Shown: one piece after another, positions 43,801 to 57,900 of the stretch | How positions within the stretch are numbered: the stretch's first letter is position 1 | Layout of the letters: each line of letters starts with the position of its first letter | Assembly: GCF_000321225.1 (NCBI RefSeq) | Contig: NW_004450465.1 | Span: 2,409,463-2,473,462 of the forward strand | Length of the DNA: 64,000 nucleotides | Source of the DNA: Odobenus rosmarus divergens | Taxonomy: Eukaryota > Chordata > Mammalia > Carnivora > Odobenidae | Direction of reading: 5' to 3' | Notes under the pieces: model-generated | Seen by the model: the letters and a program-made list of their open reading frames with translations, nothing else | Databases searched by the model: none | What the model was told of the DNA's origin: nothing | Program-made: the position numbers and the translations under genes

Positions 43801-46800
43801 ATGTGTATATGAATCTGGTAAAGACATCAAATCCATAAATTACATTACTAATTTCAATCACTGATTCATCAGTCTATCAAAATTTTCAAGAGTTTTGTAT
43901 ATAATATTCACCAAATAATCAAGAATTTAATAGGGAGTTACTTTTATTTGATTATAATTTTTTATAAAGCACAAAAAAAGCCCATAAATTCATAGAATAG
44001 GTGTCTTGACACTCCATCCTAACACACTACTCAGACAAAAGGGAACACTTAAATCTAATCACCAAAAAACATCCTTGACCCTTAAAGGTTTGCTACTTAA
44101 TATTAATTTAAAATTCTTTCCATAATTTTTTTACTAAACAAAACAAAACAAAACAAACCCAAACTATATTATTAAGAGATGGCAGGATTGGAAACAAAGT
44201 GAAAAATCTAACTAAATAAAGATACACACAAACTTTTCTTAAATGTATTGGTTCAAAATAATTATCAGTTACCCTGGTTTTGACAGAAAAAAAGGTGAAG
44301 ATGAAAAACTATACTAACATAACATAGAAAATACATGTGAAATACTAACGTTCATTTTAGTAGACAAGCACAGATAATATCATTTGATACATAATAGGTG
44401 AATAGACCTGTGATACAGAATTACCAAATCTCAGATAATTGTTTCAAATAAAAAAATGAAATAAAAAATCAAGATTTTAACTTCTGAGGTATGAGCATTA
44501 GTAATAAAAATATAACTGAGAGATATAATGAATTATCAAATATAATGGAAAAAAAAAAGAGTAACTAAAAAAACGTTTTTTTTTTACATTATTAATTACA
44601 CATTTGCCCAGAGTATGAACTGGTAGTAATAAGATTATTTTACCTTTGTCTTGAACTTCTTTTGAAAAGCGCTCCCTTTCAATAGCTGATTCTCTCTCTA
44701 TTCGTTCAATTTCAGCTAATGCATCCAATTCCACTTCATCATATATAGGTCCCTGTTGTGATATCTGCTGCTGATTCTGTACCACAGAAGTCTGGGGCTG
44801 TTTTGTAGCAATTGAAGTGTTCTGTTGTAAAACAGGCACTTGATTTGCTGGAAGGAATGCTGTTTGTTCTTGCTGCGACAAACACTGAGCAGCATTTAGT
44901 GGGCGGTTTACATCCTGTGGAGTAATGGGTGTTTTTGAAGTCTGTCCTGGGTACTGCACATTAAAAGGAATATCATTTTCTGAAACATTGCTATTTTCCA
45001 TACCAGAAAGCATATCCTCTTGCTGGTCCATGTCTGAAGACCTTACACGAGAAAGTCTTAATGTAAGTTTAGTAGAGTCCTTGGATGGAGAACTAATGAT
45101 ATCATACATTGCAGCTTTCTCACTCTGGTCTTTTTCATCCTTGCCTAATTTCATTTTCTTTTGCTTCTTTTGTTTTCTTTCTGGAGAATCTAGCAAGATG
45201 TCTGGTGGAACATCTCGAGGTGATGAGCAAGGTAGAGGCTGAGACTGAAGGATTAAAGGTGGTCTTGATCCTGCAAAAGCAATTCAACAGGAATGAACAA
45301 TTGTGCTAGTTTTACATTTTCTTACACTGTGATAGAAATATTAAACAAGTGACAACATCGTAATGCAAGGAAAACATTAGGAAATTATCTAATCTCAGCG
45401 CCTTATTTACAAAATACAAAAAGAAAGCCTAGCTTGCTCACAGATGATCCAGGCTTAAATTTAAGTATGAATATTCCATCTTCCAGACCAGTATTATGTT
45501 ATTTCTATTTTTGTCCCTATAAAATATACTTAGCTTGAAAACAGCAAAGGAGTTCATTGTAAAGATGATACAACACAAATATTTTGGACAAATACTCTCT
45601 ATTCTTTCACTTATTATCTAGAAAAACTGACAAGTCTAAAGTAAGAATAAGTCTGTCAAATTATAATTAACAAATTAATCCTAGAAACTACACTCACATG
45701 AGTATTTACCGGTATAAGAAAAAGAAAGTGGGAACAATTACAATTTTTAGAATCTTCACTTACTTCACAAACTGGTGGTAAAATACTGATTTATACCTTT
45801 ATGTGGTGTTCTCTTTCTCCCTCCACTTAACATCATTCACATACTCTCTTCAGCTTGCTAATCCTCCCTCTATTAGAAAAATATGCAAGTCTAGCAAGTA
45901 TCAAGGCTCAATAAAATATCTTCAGCCCAGATCCCATTAATTTACAAATGCATACGATACAAGGAAGTGGTAAAAATAAGCCAATCAAATGGAAAAATTC
46001 TCCTAGATAACAAGCTGTTAAATGAGGAAAAATGTATTGATATGCTTCAGAAATAAAAGTATAATTGTTACATTTCTTATCATTAGACTATAAAAGGTTT
46101 AGGGCGCCTGGGTGGCTCAGTCGTTAAGCGTCTGCCTTCAGCTCAGGTCATGATCCCAGGGTCCTGGGATCGAGTCCCACATCGGGCTCCCTGCTCAGCG
46201 GGAAGCCTGCTTCTCCCTCTCCCACTCCCCCTGCTTGTGTTCCTGCTCTCACTGTCTCTCTCTGTCAAATAAATAAATAAAATCTTTAAAAAAAAAAAAA
46301 AAGGTTTAAAAAAACCCATAGGAAATTATAAAAATCAGTCAGGATGAAAGTGCTTTATAGAAAGAACTTAAACCTAGACTTATCTTAAATTAAGGTTTCA
46401 GTATATATATATGATTTTTCCATGATACAGAAATCTGCCCTTTCAATCAGCAATGTTAATATATCTAAAGTGTGATATATAAAAATATTAACTTTTTAGA
46501 GAACATATCTATTAGATAAAATGTGATAAAGATGCAACTGAAGCAATTTTTTTTTTTAAAGATTTTATTTATTTATTTGTCAAAGGGAGAGAGACAGAGA
46601 GAGCACAAGCAGGGGGAGCGGCAGGCAGAGGAAGAAGCAGGCTCCCTGCCGAGCAAGGAGCCTGATGTGGGGCTCGATCCCAGGACCCTGACATCATGAC
46701 CTGAGCCAAAGGCAGACGCTTAACTGACTGAGCCACCCAGGTGTCCCAAGATGTAAGTGAAGCAATTTACCAGAAATGTTAGTTTGAAGTTAAATCAACA

Positions 46801-48896
46801 GATAGTGTTTTTAGACAGCTTATATGGGAAGTTAAAAAGAAATGAAACTAACATTTTTGGACCATTTATTTTGTGTCAGAGCGTGTGCAAGGTGCTTTGC
46901 ACATCAATTCATTTAAATAATTTACAACAACCTTGATTTGTATTATTATCACTATTTTGCAGAAAGGAACATGAAGCTTATAGTGGTTAAGCAACCTGCC
47001 CAAGGTTATATGGCTAGCAAACCTGAAAAATTTAAACCCAGATTTTTCTAACATCTGAGTTACAATACACCATATTGTCTTTGTATTTAAAATTTATGTG
47101 ACTAATTATATATATTTTAGAACAAACTTAAATTCCAGCAGTTCATCTATAAATCAAATTAGACTGACAATGCATTCAACCTTCAAAACTAGTCGGAAAA
47201 CAACCTCATGAACAGAAGTAGAGGTTTCTGATGAATAATGTGTTCAAGAAGTTGTTCTAAAGTTTTTTTCTTTCTATCTAAAGTTATCCATCCATCCATC
47301 CATCCATCCATCCTCAAGAGTTAGAAGAAAAATAGACTGATTATCTAGATCAACCAGCTATCCCACTGTTACTTCTCCCTGGCAGTCTGAATAATTTCTC
47401 ACTCTGACAATACTTGTGAGATATGTACCTAACTTTGATGCCTACCCTACAAATAGAGTTATTCTGAAAGCTGCTCTCTCTTTCATAAGCTGAGTTATTT
47501 TTATCCCAGAAAATTCATAGAATTATAGAATAAGAATGGCTCATAAAAGTTCAACTTTCACCCCAGGAAGAATGTGTTCCAACTCTTTGATTAGAGACAA
47601 TCTATGAAAAAAAAAATCTTTATAATAAGAGGCACACCAGTCCATGATTTAGAAGGCTATAATTAGAAATTCTCATGGATAGAAAAAATTTATTATCAGA
47701 TATATTGCAATTAATTACAAGCTAATTCTTTAACATGGAATACAATATTCTCTTCCAATAACTCAGATAATTCAAATTAACATATTTAATTTTAAGTACT
47801 TCTAAAAAAAGGCCCAAACCTGGCCTTAAATTCACAATTTTATGAATCTAGTATATACAAAAGTCCACACAAGGTTCTTTGGGAATTTGAAGATAAAATT
47901 CATGTCCATAAAATAGTACAGGATGTTATTAGAAAATATTTAAACTAATGAATGGTTTAAGAAGATTAGGACAAAAGGATCCATGGAAGATCATCCATTT
48001 AACTTGGAACTTGAAAAGATAGGATTTTAATAAGCAGAAATGAAAGTATGTGTAAGACATTTAGAGAGGTAAAACAGAATAGGCCTGATTTTGACAAGTG
48101 ACTACATGAGAGATGAGAGACAACTTAATGATGATTCAGGACTGGAATGGCATTAAATTAAATTGAATGGCAAAAAGAACACTGAGAACAATCTTGAAAA
48201 TGAATTTGAAATACCAGCTAGCCATGAGGAAATTTTGTTTGGAAACAATAATTACAACTTGGGACACAGGACTGGAGCCAAAGACATTGATCTGGCAATC
48301 CTGTTCATAAAAGTAATCAATGCTGTTACCAAAACTGAGTAAAACAGCCAAGGAGAAAAGTATAATGGGAGATTAAAAAGTCTAATGACAGAAATCTTGA
48401 GGAATGAGAGAGCAGACAGAAGAGCTAATGAAAAAAACAACAACAATGAAATAAAATAAGTATGAGGAAAACCAGTGGACTTGATATGAAGTAAGTTTTT
48501 TCGGGAAGGTGGATGATGGGGAAAGTAGATCAATAATTTCAAACGTTTAAGAGAGTATAAGAAGACTGTGGTTTGAAAGACGATTGGATTTATCAGTGAG
48601 AACAATGCTGTGTGTATCTGAAAACACTATCAAAAGTTTATAGGGATAACTACAGGTTTGTTTCTTTCCCACAATAAATGAAAAATAATAAAGAACAGTT
48701 TTTGATATCTGCAACTAAGAACTTTGAGCTCTTTACTCAACTTGAAATAGGAAATACTAGGGTGCCTGCATGGCGCCTGCATGTTAAGGGTCCAAATCTT
48801 GATTTTAGCCCACGTTATGATCTCAAGGTTGTGAGATTGAGCCCTGCGTTTGGAGCCTGCTAAGATTCTCTCTCACCCACCCCAATTAAAAAAAAA

Positions 48897-48944
<48 letters not shown>

Positions 48945-51900
48945 GAAATTCTGAAGGAAATTTTAGTTACTATAATACCTTTAGGAGTTCCATCACTTCC
49001 AGCAGGGGAGCATACTGGTTGTGGAGACCTCAAGGGAAAAGATGCAGCATTCCTCATTGTTGAAGAATCTCCATCCTAAGAATAGAGTATAAAATTTATA
49101 CCTTAAATGATAGGAGAAGCTTTAGAGAAATCTTAAACAGACCAATAAAAGACATAAACTACTGACAAGTAAAGTGCTGGTATTCAAAAGCATAATTCTT
49201 CTGCACTTTCCTGTTTTCTTCATGGTAAATCTTAGAAGATTTGAAATTGTATCCAAAAGAATCAACAGCCTATGCGTGGCAATGAATAAGAAAACTGGTA
49301 TTACTACTATGCTCCATTTTTACTATTTTCTACAAAAGGAGCTGTGAACACCCTACCGGGCTATAAACGCCTAGAGGGCAGAGTTCACGGTCATCTTTGT
49401 TATCCTTTTATACATATAACTTATCTGGTAATACCACCAAACCAGTAACATATAACTTATCTGATGATACCACAAAACCAATTCCAGTATGTGGAATATC
49501 TTAAAACATCAAAGCAACCTTAAATTTCAGGGAATAAAGTTATGTGCAAGTCCTAGAGGGAAAAAGAACTATGTACTAATAAAGGTTCATTATTTAAAGG
49601 AAGATTTTTGTGTGAACAAGTATTTAAAAATGAAACTATATTTCATTAAGAACCAAAACTTCTACAGCAAGGATTGGCAAACTTCTGTAAAGGGACAGAT
49701 AATAAATATTTTAGGCTTTGTGGGCCACATATAATTTCTGTCACATACTGTTCTTTGTTGTTGTTTAAAAATGTAAAAGCCATTTTTAGTTGTAGGTCAA
49801 ACTACTGGCTAGTTTACCAATCTTACTCTAGACTAAGCTCTGTGGGTACAGGAACCACATTGTTCATAGCTAGATTCGCAGACATGGTATAACCCTTGAT
49901 ATACAGTAGATACCATTTAAACTGTGGAATCAAAATAGGTCATGAAACAAATATTAACACTATCTTATTACCTCAATGATAACTAATATATTACATACGT
50001 CACTACTTAGCCTGTGCACCATGTGTAGGTAGTCGTCACTTGAGCCATGTCTAGGATTATCAGCATGATGATTAGCTGAATTGCCAGACAACGGACCAGA
50101 AACTTTATTATCATGTATGTTTCTCAAACCACCTGCAACAATGGGACTTGATACTGATGCTGAAATTAATAAGAATAAAAAGAAAAAGCTTTATAAAAAT
50201 AAACTGTTAAAATAACGATTGTTCACAAAATATTTTAAGCATACATAAATTACAGAAAATAAATAATGAGCACTCATGTACTAATGCTTGATCAAATCTT
50301 AACACTGTACCACATCATTCAGACCCATTTTTGAAAAGAAATAAAACATCAGATAAGGTTGAAGCTCTCCAATATCTGCATATTCCTCTCCTCTGTTCCC
50401 TCCCCCTCACTTCATAAAAGTAACCACCATACTGAATTCACAGTTTACTCTATGAATTACCTTTATGCCTTTACTATAAATGAATATATTCCTAAATAAT
50501 ACAGAGCACTGTTTCACATATAACTTTATATAAATGGTATGCTATATGTATGTACATATATCCTTCTCTAATTTGCTTATTTCAATATGTTGAAATTTAT
50601 CCATTTTTATATATGTAGTGTTAAATTCACATATTTTATTTTTAATTTTTTTAAAGATTTTATTCATTTGTCAGAGAGAGACACAGCAAGAGAGGGAACA
50701 CAAGCAGGGGGAGTGGAAGAGGGAGAAGCAGGCTTCCTGCCAAGCAGGGAGGTCGATGTGTGGCTTGATCCCAGGACCCTGGGACCAAGACCTGAGCCGA
50801 AGGCAGACGTTTAACGACTGAGCCACCCAGGCGGCCCAAATTCACATATTTTAAATAAATATATTCTGCTGCATAATGTACACAATATTCCATTCTTATA
50901 TTCAATGTTTAGATTGCTTCAGTATTTTTGCTGTCATAAACAACGCATATTCTTGTACATGTATACATGTACCTGTATTGTATTCTTGTACAGGACTTTT
51001 TTACAAATGTGTCTAGGAGTGAAACTGCTGGATAGGCCCATTTTTATTTTTTAAAATATTTTATTTATTTATTTGACAGAGAGAGAGAGTGAGAGAGCAC
51101 AAGCAGGGGGAGCAGCAGTGGGAGAGGGAGAAGCAGGCTCCCTGCTGAGGAGGGAGCCCAACTGGGGGCTCAATCCCAGGACCCTGAGATCATGACCTGA
51201 GCTGAAGGCAGACACTTAACTGACTGAGCCACCCAGGTTCATTTTTAAACCTTAATAAATGTTAACAAATAGCTTTCCAAATTACTTATGTCCATTTGTA
51301 AACCTTACTATATATTTTTAAACCTTACTAAATTTTAACAAATAGCTTTCCAAATTACTTATGTCCATTTGTACTCTACTGGTAGTATATGAGAGTTCTT
51401 ACTGCTCTATATCCTTGTCAACAATGTTTGTCATCCTGAGAAAGGGAAAGGTCTCTGATTTTCATTTTAATTTTTACATTTTCTTGATTAATAGTGAAGC
51501 CAAGCATCTTTTCATGTATACTGGCCATTCAGATTCCCACCTTAACACAAAAACATAAAAAGACAGTCTTCTACATTTTCTTTTTAAAATTTTAGTTTTG
51601 TTTTTTTGTCACACTTAGGTCTTTAATCCATCTTATCTTTCTGTGTAGTTGAGATAGGAATTCAATTTTACTTTTTTCCATATGAATAACTAATTGTCTC
51701 AGCACATGGTAGAACTTACAGATAAAATTGAGTATGTTTTATCCCCTTTCCTCTTCTTAAGGGAGGGAGAATTTGAACTACTAAAGGATGCATATACATT
51801 TCAAATTGTGATATTGTCAAAATGCTCTCTAAAAAGATTGTACCAATTTATATCCCTATGAAGAATGTAGGAAGTTAAAATTTCCCTGCACATTTGTTGA

Positions 51901-54900
51901 TACTAGATATCACATAACTAAAAAATGTTTACTAATGGAGGTAATATAAAATTTTATTTCATTTTAATTTTGATTCACATCTCTAATCAGATCACGTTTT
52001 GAAGAGAAAAAAAGGGTAAGAAAGACATATTTGGGACAACTGGTGAAAACTGAATATAGACTGCATGTTAAATGACAGTACAGAACTGTTCTTAATTTTT
52101 TTAGAGGTGAATTATTACATCTAGTATTTATATAACTTCCTTCTTCCTAGCAGATGTATTTAATGGCAAAGAGTTATGATGCCTGTTGATGAAGGGGCTC
52201 ATTGTGCTCATCTTTCACCTTTTCTACACAGCCAAAATTTTTGTAACAGGTTGAAAAAAATTTTAAATGTTACCTTCCACATACTCTAAATTTCCATATA
52301 TATATTTGCCTTATTTCTGGATTCTTTTCTGTCCCATTTACCTATCCATTTGTGCCTACCACACTACATTTTCTTATTTATGGTAACCTTAATATCCAGG
52401 TGGGGCTAATCCCTAAGTAATATTTTTAGTTTCTCAAATATCTGAGAATTTCCAAGAAGTAACTCATTACTGAACAGGCAGATGCTCAAACCAATATTTC
52501 TCTTTTGATTTTGTGATTTCAACTTCTGAAAAAGCTGGGTTTATCTTGTTTAGAAAACAATAGTAATCAGAGTAAAAGCTTATGTTCTTTCCTACACATA
52601 AGAACGTGTATGTGGATATTTCCCTAAGAAACAAATGTGTCGGTTTTTTTAAAGATTTTATTTATTTATTTGACAGAGAGAGGGACAGCAAGAGAGGGAA
52701 CACAAGCAGGGGGAGAGCAGAGAGCCCTATGTGGCGCTCAATCCCAGGACCCTGGGATCACAACCTGAGCCAAAGGCAGATGCTTAACTGACTGAGCCAC
52801 CCAGGTGCCCCCAAATGTGTCCTTTTAACATTTTCCTTTCATTACAGTTAAAATGTTCCTCATACCTTTGTGTGCCAGAGTATACTAATATTTCACAAGT
52901 ATCAAGAACACACAAAATACATACATACTCATATTCCGCACTCAAACTAAATTCTGTAATTTTCGAGGTATCTATTCCAAATGTGTGATCTGCCTCCTAG
53001 TTTTCCCTTAAATTAGTGTATAAAATAGTCTCAACCTAATATTTCATTATCTAGTTCTGGGAGACCAGAAGGTGGCTGTTTTGATCGATGATTAAATTAA
53101 AAGTTTATAAGTTAAAAAGTTTATAAAGGACATTTGACTCCATGCAAAACAGAAAAGAAGAATACACACAGGAACTAATAACTGACTGCAAATGTTAAAA
53201 CTTTGCTGGTAATTATGGGGGACAAAAACACAAATTTTTATATTCCCTTTTGTACTTTTTAAAATTTTTCAAAAAAAGTATATACTTTTTTACTTTAAGT
53301 ACATACTTTATTTACATTACGAATAAAAAATTATTTAGAAGCCATGACATACGTCCCAAAGCAATATAACTTTTTTTTTTAAAGATTTTATCCATTCACC
53401 TGACAGAGAGAGAGACAGCGAGAGAGGGAACACAAGCAGGGGGAGTGGGAGAGGGAGAAGCAGGCTTCCCGCCGAGCAGAGCGCCTGACGTGGGGCTCCA
53501 TCCCAGGACCCTGGGATCACGACCGGAGCGGAAGGCAGATGCCTAACGACTGAGCCACCCAGGCGCCCCCCCCCAAAACAATATAGCCTTAAAAAGACCT
53601 ATTATCGACTGATTTCAACTGAGAACTAGTAATCTAATGCCAGAAATTTTTGCATCTAAGATGTTCTCTACCAGCACTGTATTTACTCCATAGTAAAATT
53701 TTCACACTATATATACTTTACCAATTAAAACCTAATTCTTCTTTGGCTTTAGTGCTATGTAAGGAGAAAGCCCAGTAAGAAATAAGAGAATTAAGAAAAA
53801 TAAGAACATTTCCTAATTTCATAACTATACTCAGTTGTATAATAACCTAATCCAAAGAATCATATGACAGGGATTCTTTTACCTCCCAAATGATGAATTT
53901 CAGGATAGTGTTTTAGTTTGTATTTTAAAAATTATAAAAAGAAAAAATAAATTTGCTTGAAATTATAGGCATTCCCTATAAATAAACAACGAACTTTCTT
54001 ACCTTGCTGCATCTGTGGATGTGTTGTGTAACTTGAAGGATGGGAATATGGCATGTATCCTGCAGGGCTTTGTGGGGCATATGGACTAGGCACTGGGCTA
54101 TTTTGTTGTGGCATAAATCTGTTCCCAGAGCTTGTCTGTGGTGGCACAAACCGGCTAAAACCCAAAATCCAAATAAACAATATCAGGAAATGAAATAAAT
54201 ATGCTATTCCTTGAAATTTCACTGTCATAAAATTCTCCAAACTCTGGTTTGTATAAAACAAAATCTATGCAAACAGTAAATTTTGAAAAACAGAGAATAT
54301 AAAAATTATTCATGATTCATAATTTAAGAGTTACACTAAACAATTTGTAAAAACAGGTAATTTGTTTATTTTACTTGCATAAAAGTATCCATTTAAGATA
54401 AAGTCATGCTCCCTAAATTCTACTCTATAAATTTTCTTATTATCTCAAACACATTATTTTAACACATTCTTTTGTCTTTATGAATTAAGGTTACTAAGAT
54501 GGTAGCTACTTCAATTAGTATATTAGAGCATTTCTGCATCTAACATTTTAAGACAAATGTTCATGTGAATTACTATTTAAAGCTAAGCATTTTAATTTTT
54601 CAACTACATATAATTCACCATTACCTAAAGGTATGTATTCAAAAGCATATTCATCACAGAAAATAGTACTTTATAAAATGATGCATATATTACCTGGAGG
54701 GGCTATGTGAGATAGTGGTTTGTTGATAATTGGAAGATGCAGGACTACTGTGCATGGAATTCTGAGAAAGTTTATACTGAGACATCATCATTCCTACATA
54801 TCACATAAAAATGGAAAACATGTTATTTTCTTTTAATGGTAAAATGTCTTTTAAATAATTTAAAGCAATTGCTCTATCACAAACATTCAAAAGTTCTTTC

Positions 54901-57900
54901 TGTTCAGAGACAGGTAATTAATTAAAAAAAATTTTTTTTTACTTGCTTACTTACTGTCCTATCATTTAGCTTTACAGTTGAAAAGAAGCTTTAGAAGTCA
55001 CTTTATCTAACCTCTGACCAAATACTACACAATTCCTCCTACAATAGGTTGTCGTTGGGTAGTTTTTCCATTACATGGAATACTTTATTACAGACATCTC
55101 CAGTCTTTAGAAGTTTCATTTCACAACACTACTTGTTTCACTGTGATTCAGATCTCAGTTTTAAAAAAAAATACTATTTTATTGAGGGGTCCAAAGTTTT
55201 GAGTTGCTGCAATTTCCATCTGAATGTTTTGAAGTGAAACAGAATGCTCCTATTCCTTCTTCCACAATAATCCTGTGCCACACAGTAAGGATTAAATGAA
55301 TATTTGATTAGAGAATGAAAACGTGAGGATAGCTTTCAGATTCTCATGTTTCTTTTTAAGCTAGACACTGTTCCTTCAATTATTACACAAATGACATTTT
55401 GTTATATAGGAGATGCAGAAAAATTCAGTTATTTAGACATTTTAAAATTAAAGATAAAATCTATGATTGACCCTGAACTGTCTTATGATATGTATAGCTA
55501 ATCTTTTGGGGAGTTACAAGCAGCACATTATATTCCCAAATTCCATTTCCTGCTACTGATATGAAAAGTGCCTTTCACCAAAAACATTCAAACAGAAGTT
55601 ACATGTTCATTTACCAGTAATACTGCAGCAGGGATTCTAGTTCTAAAACAGCAGCTGAATGAGATGAGGGCTCAAAGTCACCTCAGAATCTACCACTAAT
55701 AATGTGTTTTCTTTCATATGCAGTCTAAATTAACTTCTGAGCTTTCTCTTCCAACTCAATTCAGTAGTAAATCATATGTTCCATAGCTTAATAATTTAAT
55801 TACTATAATTACTGTTGATTTTTTTTTTTTGAGAGGGAGGGCAATCCTCTATGAGATGAGAGTTAAAAAAATGTTTCACCTGAATTAACAGTCTGGGACA
55901 AGCTGGAATTACTAGTTTGACAGCAATGGCTTTATTTTAAAAAGGGGGCAAATGAAATTTCTAATAGTCCTTTCTGATTATCTCAAAGTTCCAAGGAACT
56001 ATGAATAAAGTGATTTGCATATTATTAAATTTGCTCCATATGTGTGACTCACATTTACATTTAGCAACCAAGAATCTCCCTTTTAAATTGTAAAGCCAAA
56101 TATCACCAGGGAAACGCTTAGAAAAAAAATCATAACACACAATGAATGAATTCATTTTTTAATGCTAAGTTTATGTTTTCACAAGGTATGATATGGAGAA
56201 ATCAGTGTTTTTGACTAAAAGATAAGTGCATGTAGTATAAAATACAAAATGTGTGACTGAAAGGTAAATACTCCCAAGTTTTTTATTAGAGTGATTTACT
56301 ACCCAAATTAAATATTTTAAAAAATATGGTACAAAATGTAGTATAAATAGCTTTGGATGATGTCCTTTATTCAATTTTATATCTACTCACATTATCTTAT
56401 ACTTAATGCTCCTATCCTGTAAATTTTTCTTCCAATCAATGATCTCTCCATATTTTCTTTCATTGCAACATTCTTCCAGAGCATTTAATTCTAGATTTAC
56501 TTCTCACCATTACTATCTGTCTCCTCCTACTGCAATCTAGCTTGTTGGTATTGTCCTGCAGACCTGCCTTCAATTTGTAGAAAGGGGAGTTTGGGAAGAA
56601 GCATTTCCACAGATTCACTTTGGGGAATGGACAATATGTAATTGCTTTAAAAACACAACTCACACTCAAATACACAAAATTAACAAATACTATTTAAAAA
56701 ACAAGACAAAACTAGGAAATGGAGTGAAAGGCTTCATGGAGGTACTGTCAATAAATCTAGCAATATTCTTTTTTTTTTTTTTTTTTTAAGATTTTATTAC
56801 TTATTTGAGAGAGAATGAGAGCGAGTGAGCATGGGGGGGGAAGGGTCAGAGGGAGAAGCAGACTCTCTGCTGAGCAGGCAGCCCGATGCGGGACTCTATC
56901 CAGGGACTCCAGGATCATAACCTGAGCCGAAGGCAGTCGCTTAACCAACTGAGCCACCCAGGTGCCCAGCAATATTCTTGAATACAATTCATCAGTTAAC
57001 TAAGCTGGGCCTGAGTTGTCTAAACTACTCCCTTTTGACTATTTTAATCTTGAGAGCCAAATAAGTACTTGGGCTTGAAAGATTCAGTACAAATGCTCAT
57101 GGGTACTCGACTACATACAAATTTTATCTATATTGAAATATATTTTTATGCTTTTTATAGTATTTATTAGTTATTATTTATTATAAATAGATTTTTTCCT
57201 TAATAATAATACTCATAAACCTACTTTTCTGTTGCTAAGGCAACAGAAATGTTAAACCAACTTACTATATAACTATGAATGTAATCATCAGTACTAAAAC
57301 TAATACTCGGCATAATTAGTTATACAAGTACTGCATGTTGAAAAGCTCTGCAAATATTTTTATTATATGATTAATGAAAAGACTCCTTTCATACCAATTC
57401 CATGATTTTCTAAAATAAAAAAAGACTTCTAAAGCTCTTTGATTAAGTGAACGAACGCATTCTGAAATATCTAACAAAATATGCTTTAGCTTTGTCTAAT
57501 TCCCAAGGAATTTAGTTACATATTAAACTGCAAGAATGCTAACATCCATTTAGTTTCCTTCTTGTTCTTGGCTGGATTCAAGGTATCAACTTATCAACAG
57601 AGCATTCAATGATGATATGCTACCGTATTAAAGGAGACACTTGAATTTAATTACATGCGAAACAAGTTCTGACAAGAGACCCACAAAAAATACAATACGA
57701 AATTCAATGAAAAACCTCACCACTTTGTACATATCTGTTCTGCATACTTTTCTCCCTGAAAACATTAGGACTCCTTGCCAGCACGGCCTGCAACAAGACT
57801 GGTATGTCACCTTCTGGATCATCACTGCCAAGGTTATCTTTCAACTCTCTGGAATTAAAAAAATAAACACAAAAAATTAGAATAGTGATTAAGAATTCCC

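Larger units (their letters stand above)
50430..51570 (-). mobile_element. Old L1 ORF2/3' part, antisense, split by two CAN SINEs, intron 6
   Basis: Blocks such as tcataaacaacgcatattct, gtctaggagtgaaactgctg, ctgctctatatccttgtcaa and gcatcttttcatgtatactg are the reverse complement of the L1 3' region. CAN SINEs at 50639 and 51048 and a 73-bp tandem duplication at 51241-51373 interrupt it. Confidence 0.8.

Noticed and set aside
46102..46298. tRNA-like sequence with possible Pol III boxes
   Set aside because: It is the tRNA-derived head of a CAN SINE and not a functional tRNA gene; there is no proper cloverleaf and it continues into the SINE body.
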